From: Burkholderiales bacterium
GTDB lineage: Bacteria > Pseudomonadota > Gammaproteobacteria > Burkholderiales > Burkholderiaceae_C
Direction: 5' to 3'
Assembly: GCA_947372465.1 (NCBI GenBank)
Contig: CANBTT010000034.1
Span: 1 to 32,545 of the forward strand
Length of the DNA stretch: 32,545 nucleotides
The position numbers and the translations under genes are program-made. How positions within the stretch are numbered: position 1 is the stretch's first letter; every line of letters starts with the position of its first letter. The notes under the pieces are model-generated. The model was not told the DNA's origin, did not search any database, and saw only the letters and a program-made list of their open reading frames with translations. This document shows, one piece after another, positions 16,570-24,624 of this stretch.

Positions 16570-16689
16570 CAATACGGCACTAACTAAGGCCCTTCCAGCC
16601 ACAGTGCATCCGCTAACCGGTTCAGCCGTGTCGCGGGAGGTTTTTTTTAACCAACTAAAGTTTCCTAAAGGGAATCGGAGGTCAGCGCA
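16570..16689 (+). promoter_or_regulatory. Structured sucA leader, candidate sucA RNA motif (orphan riboswitch candidate)
   Basis: The region just before sucA shows a hairpin with CCGC/GCGG (16610-16613, 16633-16636), a 4x4 internal loop and CGG/CCG (16618-16620, 16626-16628), followed by GGAGG and eight T at 16641-16648. A second small hairpin TTTCC-TAAA-GGGAA lies at 16661-16674, next to the Shine-Dalgarno GGAGG (16677-16681). The pyrimidine block CCTTCC at 16591-16596 can pair with GGGAGG at 16635-16640, or through CCTTC with the Shine-Dalgarno sequence. A sucA RNA motif overlapping the ribosome-binding site is known from comparative work in Burkholderiales, with no known ligand. The match here is by position and architecture, not by a covariance-model search. 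Confidence 0.6.
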
Positions 16690-19557
16690 ATGAGCGATTC
16701 ATCGTCTCTGTATCAAGCCTACTCGGGCAACACCTATCTCTTCGGCGGCAACGCGCCCTATGTCGAAGAACTCTACGAAAATTACCTCTCCAATCCAAGC
16801 AGTGTGCCCGATACTTGGAGAGAATATTTTGATGCTTTGCAGCATGTGCCAGCCGTCGATGGCTCCCAAGCCAAAGATGTGCCTCATTTGCCCGTGGTCA
16901 ATGCATTTGCAGAACGCGCAAAAATGGGTGGCACAAAGGTGGTCATGGCGTCACAAGATGCAGAGATGGGTAGAAAAAGAACAGCTGCGCAGCAGTTGAT
17001 CGCAGCCTACAGAAATGTGGGCGTTCGTTGGGCCGATCTGGATCCCTTAAAGCGCACCGAGCGCGAACACATCCCTGAGTTGGACCCTGCCTTCTACGGC
17101 TTTGCCGATGCAGACCAAGAGGCGGTGTTTGATACCAGCAACACCTTCTTTGGTCGCGACCGAATGAGCTTGAGAGAGCTGTTGAATGCGTTGCGCGAGA
17201 CCTATTGCGGCTCCATTGGTGCCGAATTCAATTACATCACCAATCAAGACCACAAGCGTTGGTGGCAACAAAAGCTTGAAAGCGTGAGAAGCAAGCCGGC
17301 TTTCAATGCCGACAAGAAAAAACGCATTTTGGACAGATTGACCGCTGCCGAAGGCTTGGAGCGCTTTCTTCACACCAAGTATGTGGGTCAAAAGCGTTTC
17401 TCTTTAGAGGGAGGGGAGAGTTTCATCGTCTCCATGGACGAAATCATTCAACAAGCGGGCGTGATTGGTATCAAAGAAGTCGTCATTGGCATGGCTCACC
17501 GAGGTCGTTTGAATGTGCTGGTCAACTCGATGGGCAAGTTGCCCGCTGATTTGTTTGCTGAATTCGATCACACAGCACCCGAAGATCTGCCCAGTGGTGA
17601 TGTGAAATACCACCAAGGTTTCAGCTCTGATGTGAGCACCACTGGCGGCGCAGTGCATTTGAGCTTGGCTTTCAATCCCTCGCACTTGGAGATTGTCAAC
17701 CCAGTGGTTGAGGGTTCGGTTCGCGCACGCATGGATCGTCGAGGCGACCCCAAGGGTCAACAAGTGTTGCCAGTTCTCGTTCATGGCGACGCGGCCTTTG
17801 CCGGTCAGGGTATTGTGATGGAGACCTTGGCACTGGCCGAGACACGTGGCTACTACACCGGTGGAACCGTTCACATTGTGATCAACAACCAAATCGGTTT
17901 CACCACGTCTGACCCCAGAGATTCACGCTCAACACTGTACTGCTCTGATGTGGTCAAGATGATCGAGTCACCCGTGCTTCACGTGAACGGAGACGATCCA
18001 GAGGCCGTTGCCTTGGCCACTCAATTGGCGCTTGACTTCAGGATGACCTTCTCAAAGGACGTCGTGGTGGACATCATCTGCTTTAGAAAACTGGGACACA
18101 ATGAGCAAGACACGCCCAGTTTGACCCAGCCCTTGATGTACAAAAAAATCTCTGTCCATCCCGGCACCAGAAAGCTCTATGCAGACCGATTGGGCTCACA
18201 GGGCTTGGGCGAGTCCTTGGGTGACGACATGGTCAAAGCGTACCGTGCGGCCTTGGACGCTGGCAAGCACTCGGTTGACCCCTTGGTCACCAACTTCAGC
18301 AACCAGTACACCGTGGACTGGTCTCCCTACCTTGGCAAAAAGTGGACCGATGCAGGCGACACCGCCATTCCGTTAACGGAGTGGAAGCGCTTGTCTGAAA
18401 AAATCACAACGATTCCCAAAACGGTGACCCCTCACCAGTTGGTCAAAAAGGTCTACGACGACCGCGCGGCAATGGGTCGCGGCGATGTCCCCGTGGACTG
18501 GGGCATGGGCGAGCACATGGCCTTGGCCTCTTTGGTCTCCAGTGGCTTTCCTGTTCGTTTGTCGGGTGAAGATTGTGGGCGGGGCACCTTCACGCATCGC
18601 CACGCGGTGATTCACGATCAAAGCCGTGAGAAGTGGGACACGGGCAGTTATGTGCCCCTGCAAAACGTCTCTGAGACGCAGGCCCCATTTGTGGTCATCG
18701 ACTCTATTCTTTCAGAAGAGGCGGTGCTGGGATTTGAATACGGTTACGCCTCCAACGACCCCAACACCTTGGTGATTTGGGAAGCACAGTTTGGTGACTT
18801 TGCAAACGGCGCACAAGTGGTGATCGATCAATTCATCGCCTCCGGTGAAGTCAAGTGGGGCCGCGTCAATGGCATCACGTTGATGTTGCCCCATGGCTAT
18901 GAGGGTCAAGGTCCTGAGCACAGTTCTGCTCGCATTGAGCGCTTTATGCAGTTGGCGGCCGACACCAATATGCAAATCGTTCAGCCCACCACGGCCAGCC
19001 AAATTTTCCACATCCTCAGAAGACAGATGGTGCGCAACCTAAGAAAGCCCTTGATCATCTTCACGCCCAAGTCTTTGCTCAGAAACAAAGATGCCACCTC
19101 TCCCTTGTCTGAGTTCACCAAAGGAGGATTTCAGACCGTGATCCCGGAGAGCAAAGCTCTCAAGAATGACAAAGTCAAGCGCGTGGTGCTTTGCTCTGGC
19201 AAGGTTTACTACGACTTGGCCAAAAAGAGAGAAGAGCAGTCCCACGATGACGTGGCCATTTTGCGCGTTGAGCAGCTGTATCCCTTCCCGCACAAAGCCT
19301 TTGCCAATGAGATTAAAAAGTATCCCAATGCCACTGAGATTGTCTGGACGCAAGATGAGCCTCAAAACCAAGGGGCTTGGTTCTTTGTTCAACACTACAT
19401 TCATGAAAACATGTTGGATGGACAAAAACTTGGCTATTCTGGCCGTGCGGCTTCTGCCTCTCCTGCAGTGGGTTATTCCCATTTGCACCAAGAGCAGCAA
19501 AAGGCCTTGGTTGAAGGTGCCTTTGTTAAGCTCAAAGGTTTTGTCCTGAACAAATAA
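16690..19557 (+). CDS. sucA: 2-oxoglutarate dehydrogenase E1 component
   Basis: A 955-residue thiamine-diphosphate-dependent E1 subunit that decarboxylates 2-oxoglutarate and succinylates the lipoyl group of E2 in the TCA cycle. The short N-terminal E2-binding segment (YLFGGNAPYVEELYENYL) is present. Conserved catalytic-domain blocks include IGMAHRGRLNVL, the thiamine-binding HGDAAFAGQG, INNQIGFTT, and the C-terminal LPHGYEGQGPEHSSAR. The length is slightly above the E. coli protein. GGAGG at 16677-16681 stands eight bases before the ATG. It is the first gene of sucA-odhB-lpdA, with a structured leader that probably controls translation or early termination. Confidence 0.97.
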   Translation: MSDSSSLYQAYSGNTYLFGGNAPYVEELYENYLSNPSSVPDTWREYFDALQHVPAVDGSQAKDVPHLPVVNAFAERAKMGGTKVVMASQDAEMGRKRTAAQQLIAAYRNVGVRWADLDPLKRTEREHIPELDPAFYGFADADQEAVFDTSNTFFGRDRMSLRELLNALRETYCGSIGAEFNYITNQDHKRWWQQKLESVRSKPAFNADKKKRILDRLTAAEGLERFLHTKYVGQKRFSLEGGESFIVSMDEIIQQAGVIGIKEVVIGMAHRGRLNVLVNSMGKLPADLFAEFDHTAPEDLPSGDVKYHQGFSSDVSTTGGAVHLSLAFNPSHLEIVNPVVEGSVRARMDRRGDPKGQQVLPVLVHGDAAFAGQGIVMETLALAETRGYYTGGTVHIVINNQIGFTTSDPRDSRSTLYCSDVVKMIESPVLHVNGDDPEAVALATQLALDFRMTFSKDVVVDIICFRKLGHNEQDTPSLTQPLMYKKISVHPGTRKLYADRLGSQGLGESLGDDMVKAYRAALDAGKHSVDPLVTNFSNQYTVDWSPYLGKKWTDAGDTAIPLTEWKRLSEKITTIPKTVTPHQLVKKVYDDRAAMGRGDVPVDWGMGEHMALASLVSSGFPVRLSGEDCGRGTFTHRHAVIHDQSREKWDTGSYVPLQNVSETQAPFVVIDSILSEEAVLGFEYGYASNDPNTLVIWEAQFGDFANGAQVVIDQFIASGEVKWGRVNGITLMLPHGYEGQGPEHSSARIERFMQLAADTNMQIVQPTTASQIFHILRRQMVRNLRKPLIIFTPKSLLRNKDATSPLSEFTKGGFQTVIPESKALKNDKVKRVVLCSGKVYYDLAKKREEQSHDDVAILRVEQLYPFPHKAFANEIKKYPNATEIVWTQDEPQNQGAWFFVQHYIHENMLDGQKLGYSGRAASASPAVGYSHLHQEQQKALVEGAFVKLKGFVLNK

Positions 19558-19607
19558 GCCATTCAAAAGTCAATCCATTTTTAATAGAAGAATTCTGAAA
19601 GTTAATC

Positions 19608-20849
19608 ATGTCTATTGTTGAAGTCAAAGTACCCCAATTGTCTGAATCTGTGGCCGAGGCCACCATGCTTCAGTGGAAGAAAAAAGCCGGCGACGCCGTC
19701 ACAGCCGATGAGATCTTGATCGAAATTGAGACCGACAAGGTGGTCTTGGAAGTGCCCGCGCCCGCATCTGGCGTTCTCACAGAGATCGTTCAACACGACG
19801 GTGCAACCGTCATTGCTGAGCAATTGATTGCCAAAATCGACACGGCCGCGGTTGCCGGCGCTGCACCTGCTCAAGCCAAAGCGCCTGCTGCTGCACCTGC
19901 ACCCGTGGCGGCCCCTGCGCCTGCAGCCTCACAGGCCGCTGGTTTTGCGATGCCAGCGGCACAAAAAATCTTGGCAGACAACAACCTCTCGGGCGCCTCC
20001 ATCAGTGGAACAGGCAAAGACGGTCGCATCACCAAGGGAGACGCGCTGCAAGCCGTTCAAGCGCCTAAATTGGCGCCGACTGTCCAGGTGCCCAGCACCG
20101 CCAGTGCACCTTTGCCTCAAGTCAGCGCACCGCGTGTCGATTTGGGCGAGCGTCCTGAGCAGCGCGTGCCCATGAGTCGCCTCAGAGCGCGTGTGGCTGA
20201 GCGTTTGATTCAGTCTCAATCCACCAATGCCATTCTCACCACCTTCAATGAAATCAACATGGCTCCGGTCATGGAGATGAGAAAGCGCTTTCAAGAAAAA
20301 TTTGAAAAAGAGCACGGCGTCAAGATTGGCTTCATGAGCTTCTTTGTCAAAGCAGCGGTGCATGCCTTGAAAAAATATCCCGTTCTGAATGCGTCCGTTG
20401 ACGGCAACGACATCGTCTACCACGGCTACTTTGACATCGGTATTGCAGTGGGCTCGCCCCGTGGTTTGGTGGTGCCCATTTTAAGAAATGCCGACCAAAT
20501 GAGTTTTGCCGATATTGAGAAAAAGATTGCAGAGTACGGCGTGAAGGCACGAGACGGCAAACTCGGCATGGAAGAGATGACAGGCGGCACCTTCTCCATC
20601 TCCAATGGCGGTGTTTTCGGCTCCATGCTCTCGACCCCCATTATCAATCCTCCACAATCGGCCATTTTGGGCGTGCACGCCACCAAAGACCGCGCTGTGG
20701 TTGAAAATGGACAAGTGGTGGTTCGTCCCATGAACTACTTTGCCATGAGCTACGATCACAGAATCATCGATGGCCGTGAAGCGGTGCTCGGACTCGTGGC
20801 CATGAAAGAGGCCTTAGAAGATCCTGCACGTTTGCTCTTCGATATCTAA
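19608..20849 (+). CDS. odhB: Dihydrolipoamide succinyltransferase (E2 of 2-oxoglutarate dehydrogenase)
   Basis: A 413-residue E2 core subunit that transfers the succinyl group from lipoamide to CoA. Domains in order: a lipoyl domain at about 1-77 with the lipoylated Lys44 in ETDKVVLEV, an Ala/Pro-rich flexible linker at about 82-112, the peripheral-subunit-binding domain at about 115-150 ([12 protein letters not shown]), and the catalytic domain with His384 and Asp388 in DHRIIDG. A single lipoyl domain is standard for this E2. It begins 50 bases after sucA, with only a weak GAAAG ribosome-binding site before the ATG, and is followed by a long folded spacer before lpdA. Confidence 0.96.
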   Translation: MSIVEVKVPQLSESVAEATMLQWKKKAGDAVTADEILIEIETDKVVLEVPAPASGVLTEIVQHDGATVIAEQLIAKIDTAAVAGAAPAQAKAPAAAPAPVAAPAPAASQAAGFAMPAAQKILADNNLSGASISGTGKDGRITKGDALQAVQAPKLAPTVQVPSTASAPLPQVSAPRVDLGERPEQRVPMSRLRARVAERLIQSQSTNAILTTFNEINMAPVMEMRKRFQEKFEKEHGVKIGFMSFFVKAAVHALKKYPVLNASVDGNDIVYHGYFDIGIAVGSPRGLVVPILRNADQMSFADIEKKIAEYGVKARDGKLGMEEMTGGTFSISNGGVFGSMLSTPIINPPQSAILGVHATKDRAVVENGQVVVRPMNYFAMSYDHRIIDGREAVLGLVAMKEALEDPARLLFDI

Positions 20850-20864
20850 AAAAATTGCAGACCC

Positions 20865-20980
20865 GCTCATTTCATTGAGCCCCTTCAAGCCCTGCTTGGC
20901 GAGCTGGATTGGAAGGCCTTGAGGCTTGCCTGCCAAGTGCTCGCATCAAAGGCTTGAGGGTGAAGAACATGAAATGAAGC
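20865..20980. repeat. Nested inverted repeat in the odhB-lpdA spacer
   Basis: Three nested pairings are visible: GCTCATTTCA at 20865-20874 with TGAAATGAAGC at 20970-20980 (one bulged A); CCCCTTCAAGCC at 20880-20891 with GGCTTGAGGGTG at 20951-20962 (one G-U pair, one mismatch); and GCGAGC at 20899-20904 with GCTCGC at 20939-20944. GCTCATTTC also matches GAAATGAGC at 21021-21029, close to the lpdA start, so two folds compete. It may be an intercistronic stability or control element. Confidence 0.55.
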
Positions 20981-21036
20981 GGTCCATTGAAAGGGTCGCT
21001 CAAAGACCCCTGTTTAAAAAGAAATGAGCTTCTATC

Positions 21037-22473
21037 ATGAGTCAACAATTTGATGTGATCGTTATCGGTGCCGGCCCCGGTGGCTACATTGCTGCCATTC
21101 GCAGTGCGCAATTGGGTTTGAAGACCGCATGCATTGATGCGTGGTCAACCGCCGAAGGTGCGCCCGCTCCTGGGGGCACTTGCACCAATGTCGGATGCAT
21201 TCCTTCGAAAGCATTGCTCCAATCGTCTGAGCACTATGACCATGCACAGCATCATTTTGCCGATCATGGCATTGAGCTCAAGGGCATCGGTTTGGATCTG
21301 GCAAAAATGCTCTCGCGCAAAGACCAAGTGGTCAAGCAAAACAACGAAGGGATTCTCTATCTCTTTAAGAAAAACAAAGTCACCTTTTTTCACGGGACAG
21401 GTGCCTTTGCTGGCACGGCCGAGCAAGGCTATAGCGTCCATGTGACGCCAGTCAAAGGGGGTGAGCCCACGCAGTTGAGTGCCAAGCACATCATCATCGC
21501 CACGGGCTCCAAAGCGCGTGAGTTGCCTGGCGCACCCTTTGATGAGAAGATGATTTTGTCCAACGACGGCGCATTGAACATCAACAAAGTGCCCAAGAAA
21601 TTGGCTTTGATTGGCTCTGGTGTCATTGGGCTTGAGATGGGCTCGGTTTGGAGACGACTGGGTGCTGAAGTGACGATCTTGGAAGGCTTGCCCACCTTTT
21701 TGGGGGCCGTTGATGAGCAAATCGCTCGCGAAGCACACAAGGCCTTTACCAAGCAGGGTCTAAAAATTGAACTCGGCGTGAAAGTCGGTGAGATCAAAAA
21801 AACCGCCAAAGAGGTATCGGTGGCCTACACAGACGCCAAAGGTCAAGCGCAGCAGTTGGTGGCCGATAAATTGATCATCTCCATTGGCCGCGTGCCTCAA
21901 ACAGGTGGCCTAGGCTTAGAGGCCATTGGTTTGGCTTTGGACGAGAGAGGCACAATCCCTGTTGATGAACTGTGTCGCACGTCGATGCCCAATGTATGGG
22001 CGGTGGGCGATGTGGTGCGTGGACCCATGCTCGCACACAAAGCGGAGGAGGAGGGTGTTGCCGTTGCTGAGCGCATTGCCGGTCAGCACGGTCACGTGAA
22101 TTTCAACACCATTCCTTGGGTGATCTACACCTCGCCAGAAATTGCCTGGGTGGGTCAGACCGAGCAACAACTCAAAGCCTCAGGGCATGCCTACCGTGTG
22201 GGGACGTTTCCGTTTTTGGCCAATGGGCGCGCCAGAGCTCTGGGCGACACCACGGGCATGGTCAAGTTCTTGGCCGATGAGAAAACCGATGAAATTCTTG
22301 GGGTGCACATCATCGGTCCCATGGCCAGCGAGTTGATCAGTGAGGCGGTGGTTGCCATGGAGTTCAAGGCGTCCAGCGAGGACATCGCGCGCATTTGTCA
22401 CGCCCACCCGTCCTTGAGCGAAGCCACCAAAGAAGCCGCCTTGGCCGTGGACAAGAGAGCGCTGAACTTCTAA
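21037..22473 (+). CDS. lpdA: Dihydrolipoamide dehydrogenase (E3 of 2-oxoglutarate dehydrogenase)
   Basis: A 478-residue FAD/NAD-linked disulfide oxidoreductase that regenerates lipoamide for the 2-oxoglutarate dehydrogenase complex. Visible are the N-terminal FAD motif IGAGPGGY, the redox disulfide Cys49/Cys54 in GGTCTNVGCIPSK, the NAD motif GSGVIGLEMGS, the second FAD motif around VWAVGDVV, and the C-terminal catalytic pair in HAHPSLSE (His457, Glu462). It is full length, unlike the partial E3 at the left edge, and clearly different in sequence. The ribosome-binding site is weak and lies within a sequence that can pair with the upstream inverted repeat, which hints at post-transcriptional control. 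It lies 10 bases before zapE. Confidence 0.96.
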   Translation: MSQQFDVIVIGAGPGGYIAAIRSAQLGLKTACIDAWSTAEGAPAPGGTCTNVGCIPSKALLQSSEHYDHAQHHFADHGIELKGIGLDLAKMLSRKDQVVKQNNEGILYLFKKNKVTFFHGTGAFAGTAEQGYSVHVTPVKGGEPTQLSAKHIIIATGSKARELPGAPFDEKMILSNDGALNINKVPKKLALIGSGVIGLEMGSVWRRLGAEVTILEGLPTFLGAVDEQIAREAHKAFTKQGLKIELGVKVGEIKKTAKEVSVAYTDAKGQAQQLVADKLIISIGRVPQTGGLGLEAIGLALDERGTIPVDELCRTSMPNVWAVGDVVRGPMLAHKAEEEGVAVAERIAGQHGHVNFNTIPWVIYTSPEIAWVGQTEQQLKASGHAYRVGTFPFLANGRARALGDTTGMVKFLADEKTDEILGVHIIGPMASELISEAVVAMEFKASSEDIARICHAHPSLSEATKEAALAVDKRALNF

Positions 22474-22483
22474 TGTTTCTTTC

Positions 22484-23584
22484 ATGACCAAGGTCTTGGC
22501 TTTTTACGAAGAGCAACTCAAGCTCAAAGGCTTTCAAAGCGACCCCGCTCAATTAAGGGCGGTGCAAGCTCTGCAGCGTTGCTCGGATGAGTGGGCCGGC
22601 CACGAGTCGCGCAAAGGCTCGTGGCTCAAAGCCATGTTCAAAAAAACGGATGTTCCTCAAGGCGTCTACCTCTACGGAGGGGTTGGCCGAGGCAAAAGTT
22701 TTTTAATGGATTGTTTCTTTGCCTGTGTGCCTGTTCAGAGAAAAACACGCTTGCATTTTCATGAGTTCATGCGAGAAGTTCACCACGAGCTGGCTGCACT
22801 GCAAGGCACGGTGAATCCTTTGAGTGCTCTGGGCAAGCAAATCTCAGAGCGTTACAGTTTGATCTGTTTTGATGAGTTCCATGTGGCCGACATCACCGAT
22901 GCGATGATCTTGCATCGCTTGCTCGATGCTTTGTTTGAGTATGGGGTGGGCTTTGTGACCACCTCCAACTTCAAACCCAATGACCTCTACCCCGATGGAC
23001 TGCACCGAGACCGAATTTTCCCAGCAATTGATCTGTTGAACGAAAAACTAGAGGTCCTGAACGTTGACCACGGCGTTGACTATAGGCGCCAAACCCTGGA
23101 GCAAGCGGATCTGTATTTGTGTCCCAATGGTGAAAGAGCCAATGAGATCATGGTCAAGACCTTTCATCAACTCAGTGGCGCAACACAAGACAATCCCGTG
23201 CTGAACATTGAGTCAAGACAGATCACCGCTTTGAGGCGTGCGGCCGATGTCGTGTGGTTTGACTTCAAAACACTTTGCGCTGGGCCGAGGTCGCAAAATG
23301 ACTATTTGGAATTGGCAAGCCGATTTCAGACTGTTTTTTTAAGCGATGTCCCACAAATGACATCCCTGATGGCCTCAGAAGCCAGGCGATTCACGTGGTT
23401 GGTCGATGTGCTGTACGATAGGCGAGTGAAGTTGATCATCTCTGCTGAAGTGCAGCCCGAGTTGCTGTACTTGAAGGGCACCCTTTCTCACGAGTTCCCA
23501 AGAACCATCTCGCGCTTGAAAGAGATGCAGTCCAAAGAGTTTTTAAGCCTGGACAGGCGAGATGTGGACACGGCCTTGGTTTGA
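22484..23584 (+). CDS. zapE: Cell division ATPase ZapE (AFG1-like)
   Basis: A 366-residue AFG1/ZapE family P-loop ATPase, which in E. coli associates with the Z-ring and is needed under low oxygen and stress. Walker A is GGVGRGKS at residues 65-72 and Walker B is ICFDEFHV near residue 128. The sensor block FVTTSNFKPNDLY and the C-terminal LYDRRVKLIISAE are also typical. The ATG at 22484 is 10 bases after the lpdA stop and lacks a clear Shine-Dalgarno sequence, so translation probably depends on lpdA. Close linkage with the suc operon fits other Burkholderiales gene orders as I know them. Confidence 0.94.
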   Translation: MTKVLAFYEEQLKLKGFQSDPAQLRAVQALQRCSDEWAGHESRKGSWLKAMFKKTDVPQGVYLYGGVGRGKSFLMDCFFACVPVQRKTRLHFHEFMREVHHELAALQGTVNPLSALGKQISERYSLICFDEFHVADITDAMILHRLLDALFEYGVGFVTTSNFKPNDLYPDGLHRDRIFPAIDLLNEKLEVLNVDHGVDYRRQTLEQADLYLCPNGERANEIMVKTFHQLSGATQDNPVLNIESRQITALRRAADVVWFDFKTLCAGPRSQNDYLELASRFQTVFLSDVPQMTSLMASEARRFTWLVDVLYDRRVKLIISAEVQPELLYLKGTLSHEFPRTISRLKEMQSKEFLSLDRRDVDTALV

Positions 23585-23686
23585 TGCTTTGCCGCATTGC
23601 ACATGTGTTTTTTCTCTCACTTTCTGGGGGCCCCAAGTGTTTTGTCTTCGCAATTCAAACGTCTTCCAACTCAAAGGTCACTTGCT

Positions 23687-24439
23687 TTGATCACACGCTT
23701 ATCAGATTTTTTCTCTGGCTCAAGGCTGGGGTTCATCTCGGGGCTTGTCTGTGCCTTGATGGGCTTGGTCCCAGGGTGTGCCTGTGCGCAGTCCCAGGCA
23801 AGCCCTGGGCAAGCAAGTCAGGCAGACCCCATCACCCCCGAGGATCTAAAGCCTCAAGATGCGCCAACGTCCACAGTGGATCGCCAACTCGAGCAACTCA
23901 GAGCGCAAAGAGAGGACATTGAAAAAAGCTTTGTGCAAACGAATGCCGCTTGTTTAAAGAAGTTTGCGGTGACGGGATGCAAAATTGATGCGCTGAATGA
24001 AAAAAATGCATTGCTTGCGGTCATCAAAAGGCAAGAGGCGCAACTTGGTGAGCAGCAAAAGAGTCTTCGAAGTGAACAAAAATTAAGAGACCTCGCAGAT
24101 CGACAATCCCCCGAAGAGCTTGAGCGTGCCAAAGAGCGCGCTCAACGTGCACAACAAGCCTTTGATGAGCGCAGCAGTGCTCACGCAGCGCGAATGGCCG
24201 AGCACGAACGCCAGTTGAATGCTGAGACCACACCCGAAAAGACCGCTTCGCCTGAGAAAAAAACCTTGGCCCGTGAAGCGGGCGCGCAAAGCGCTCAAGC
24301 CATCTATGATCAAAAAATAAAGGCCGCCGCCGAACACCGTGAAGAGCTGCGAAAAAGGGTGGAGAACAAGACCCTTCACCCAGTGCCTTTGCCACTGCCC
24401 ACCAGCGTTCAGCCACCCAAGGGCTCGTCGCCACTTTGA
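23687..24439 (+). CDS. Putative exported coiled-coil protein
   Basis: A 250-residue protein of the type often left as a conserved hypothetical in Burkholderiales. The TTG at 23687 is chosen because AAAGG at 23673-23677 lies nine bases upstream and the product then begins with a normal signal peptide (basic start, LGFISGLVCALMGLVPG, then ACAQ). Earlier in-frame starts at 23597 (TTG) and 23603 (ATG) would put 50 residues before the hydrophobic segment and lack ribosome-binding sites. Two cysteines nine residues apart (Cys89, Cys98 in CLKKFAVTGC) could form a disulfide. Residues of about 100-240 are charged, Glu/Arg/Gln/Ala-rich and predicted helical coiled coil. VPGC resembles but does not satisfy a lipobox. 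The function is unknown. Confidence 0.75.
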   Translation: MITRLSDFFSGSRLGFISGLVCALMGLVPGCACAQSQASPGQASQADPITPEDLKPQDAPTSTVDRQLEQLRAQREDIEKSFVQTNAACLKKFAVTGCKIDALNEKNALLAVIKRQEAQLGEQQKSLRSEQKLRDLADRQSPEELERAKERAQRAQQAFDERSSAHAARMAEHERQLNAETTPEKTASPEKKTLAREAGAQSAQAIYDQKIKAAAEHREELRKRVENKTLHPVPLPLPTSVQPPKGSSPL

Positions 24440-24466
24440 GGCTGACTTCAAAAGTGTTTCTATAAT
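24436..24466 (+). promoter_or_regulatory. Candidate promoter for the helicase gene
   Basis: A perfect -10 element TATAAT at 24461-24466 with TTGAGG at 24436-24441 as a possible -35, spaced 19 bases, which is longer than ideal. It starts right at the stop codon of the coiled-coil gene and would give a leader of about 150 bases. Confidence 0.45.
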
Positions 24467-24624
24467 CGCTCAAGCGTTAAGGCGCGGCCTGTGAGGCATG
24501 CCTGTCCGATGTGTCCCCCCTGTCGCCCCCCACTTACCATGACTGTCTCCCCAGTGAACCTTTCTACACCCAGTCTGCTCGTGCACACGAGCGTTGCCCG
24601 CACCAAGCCTCTTGGAGCGCACTT

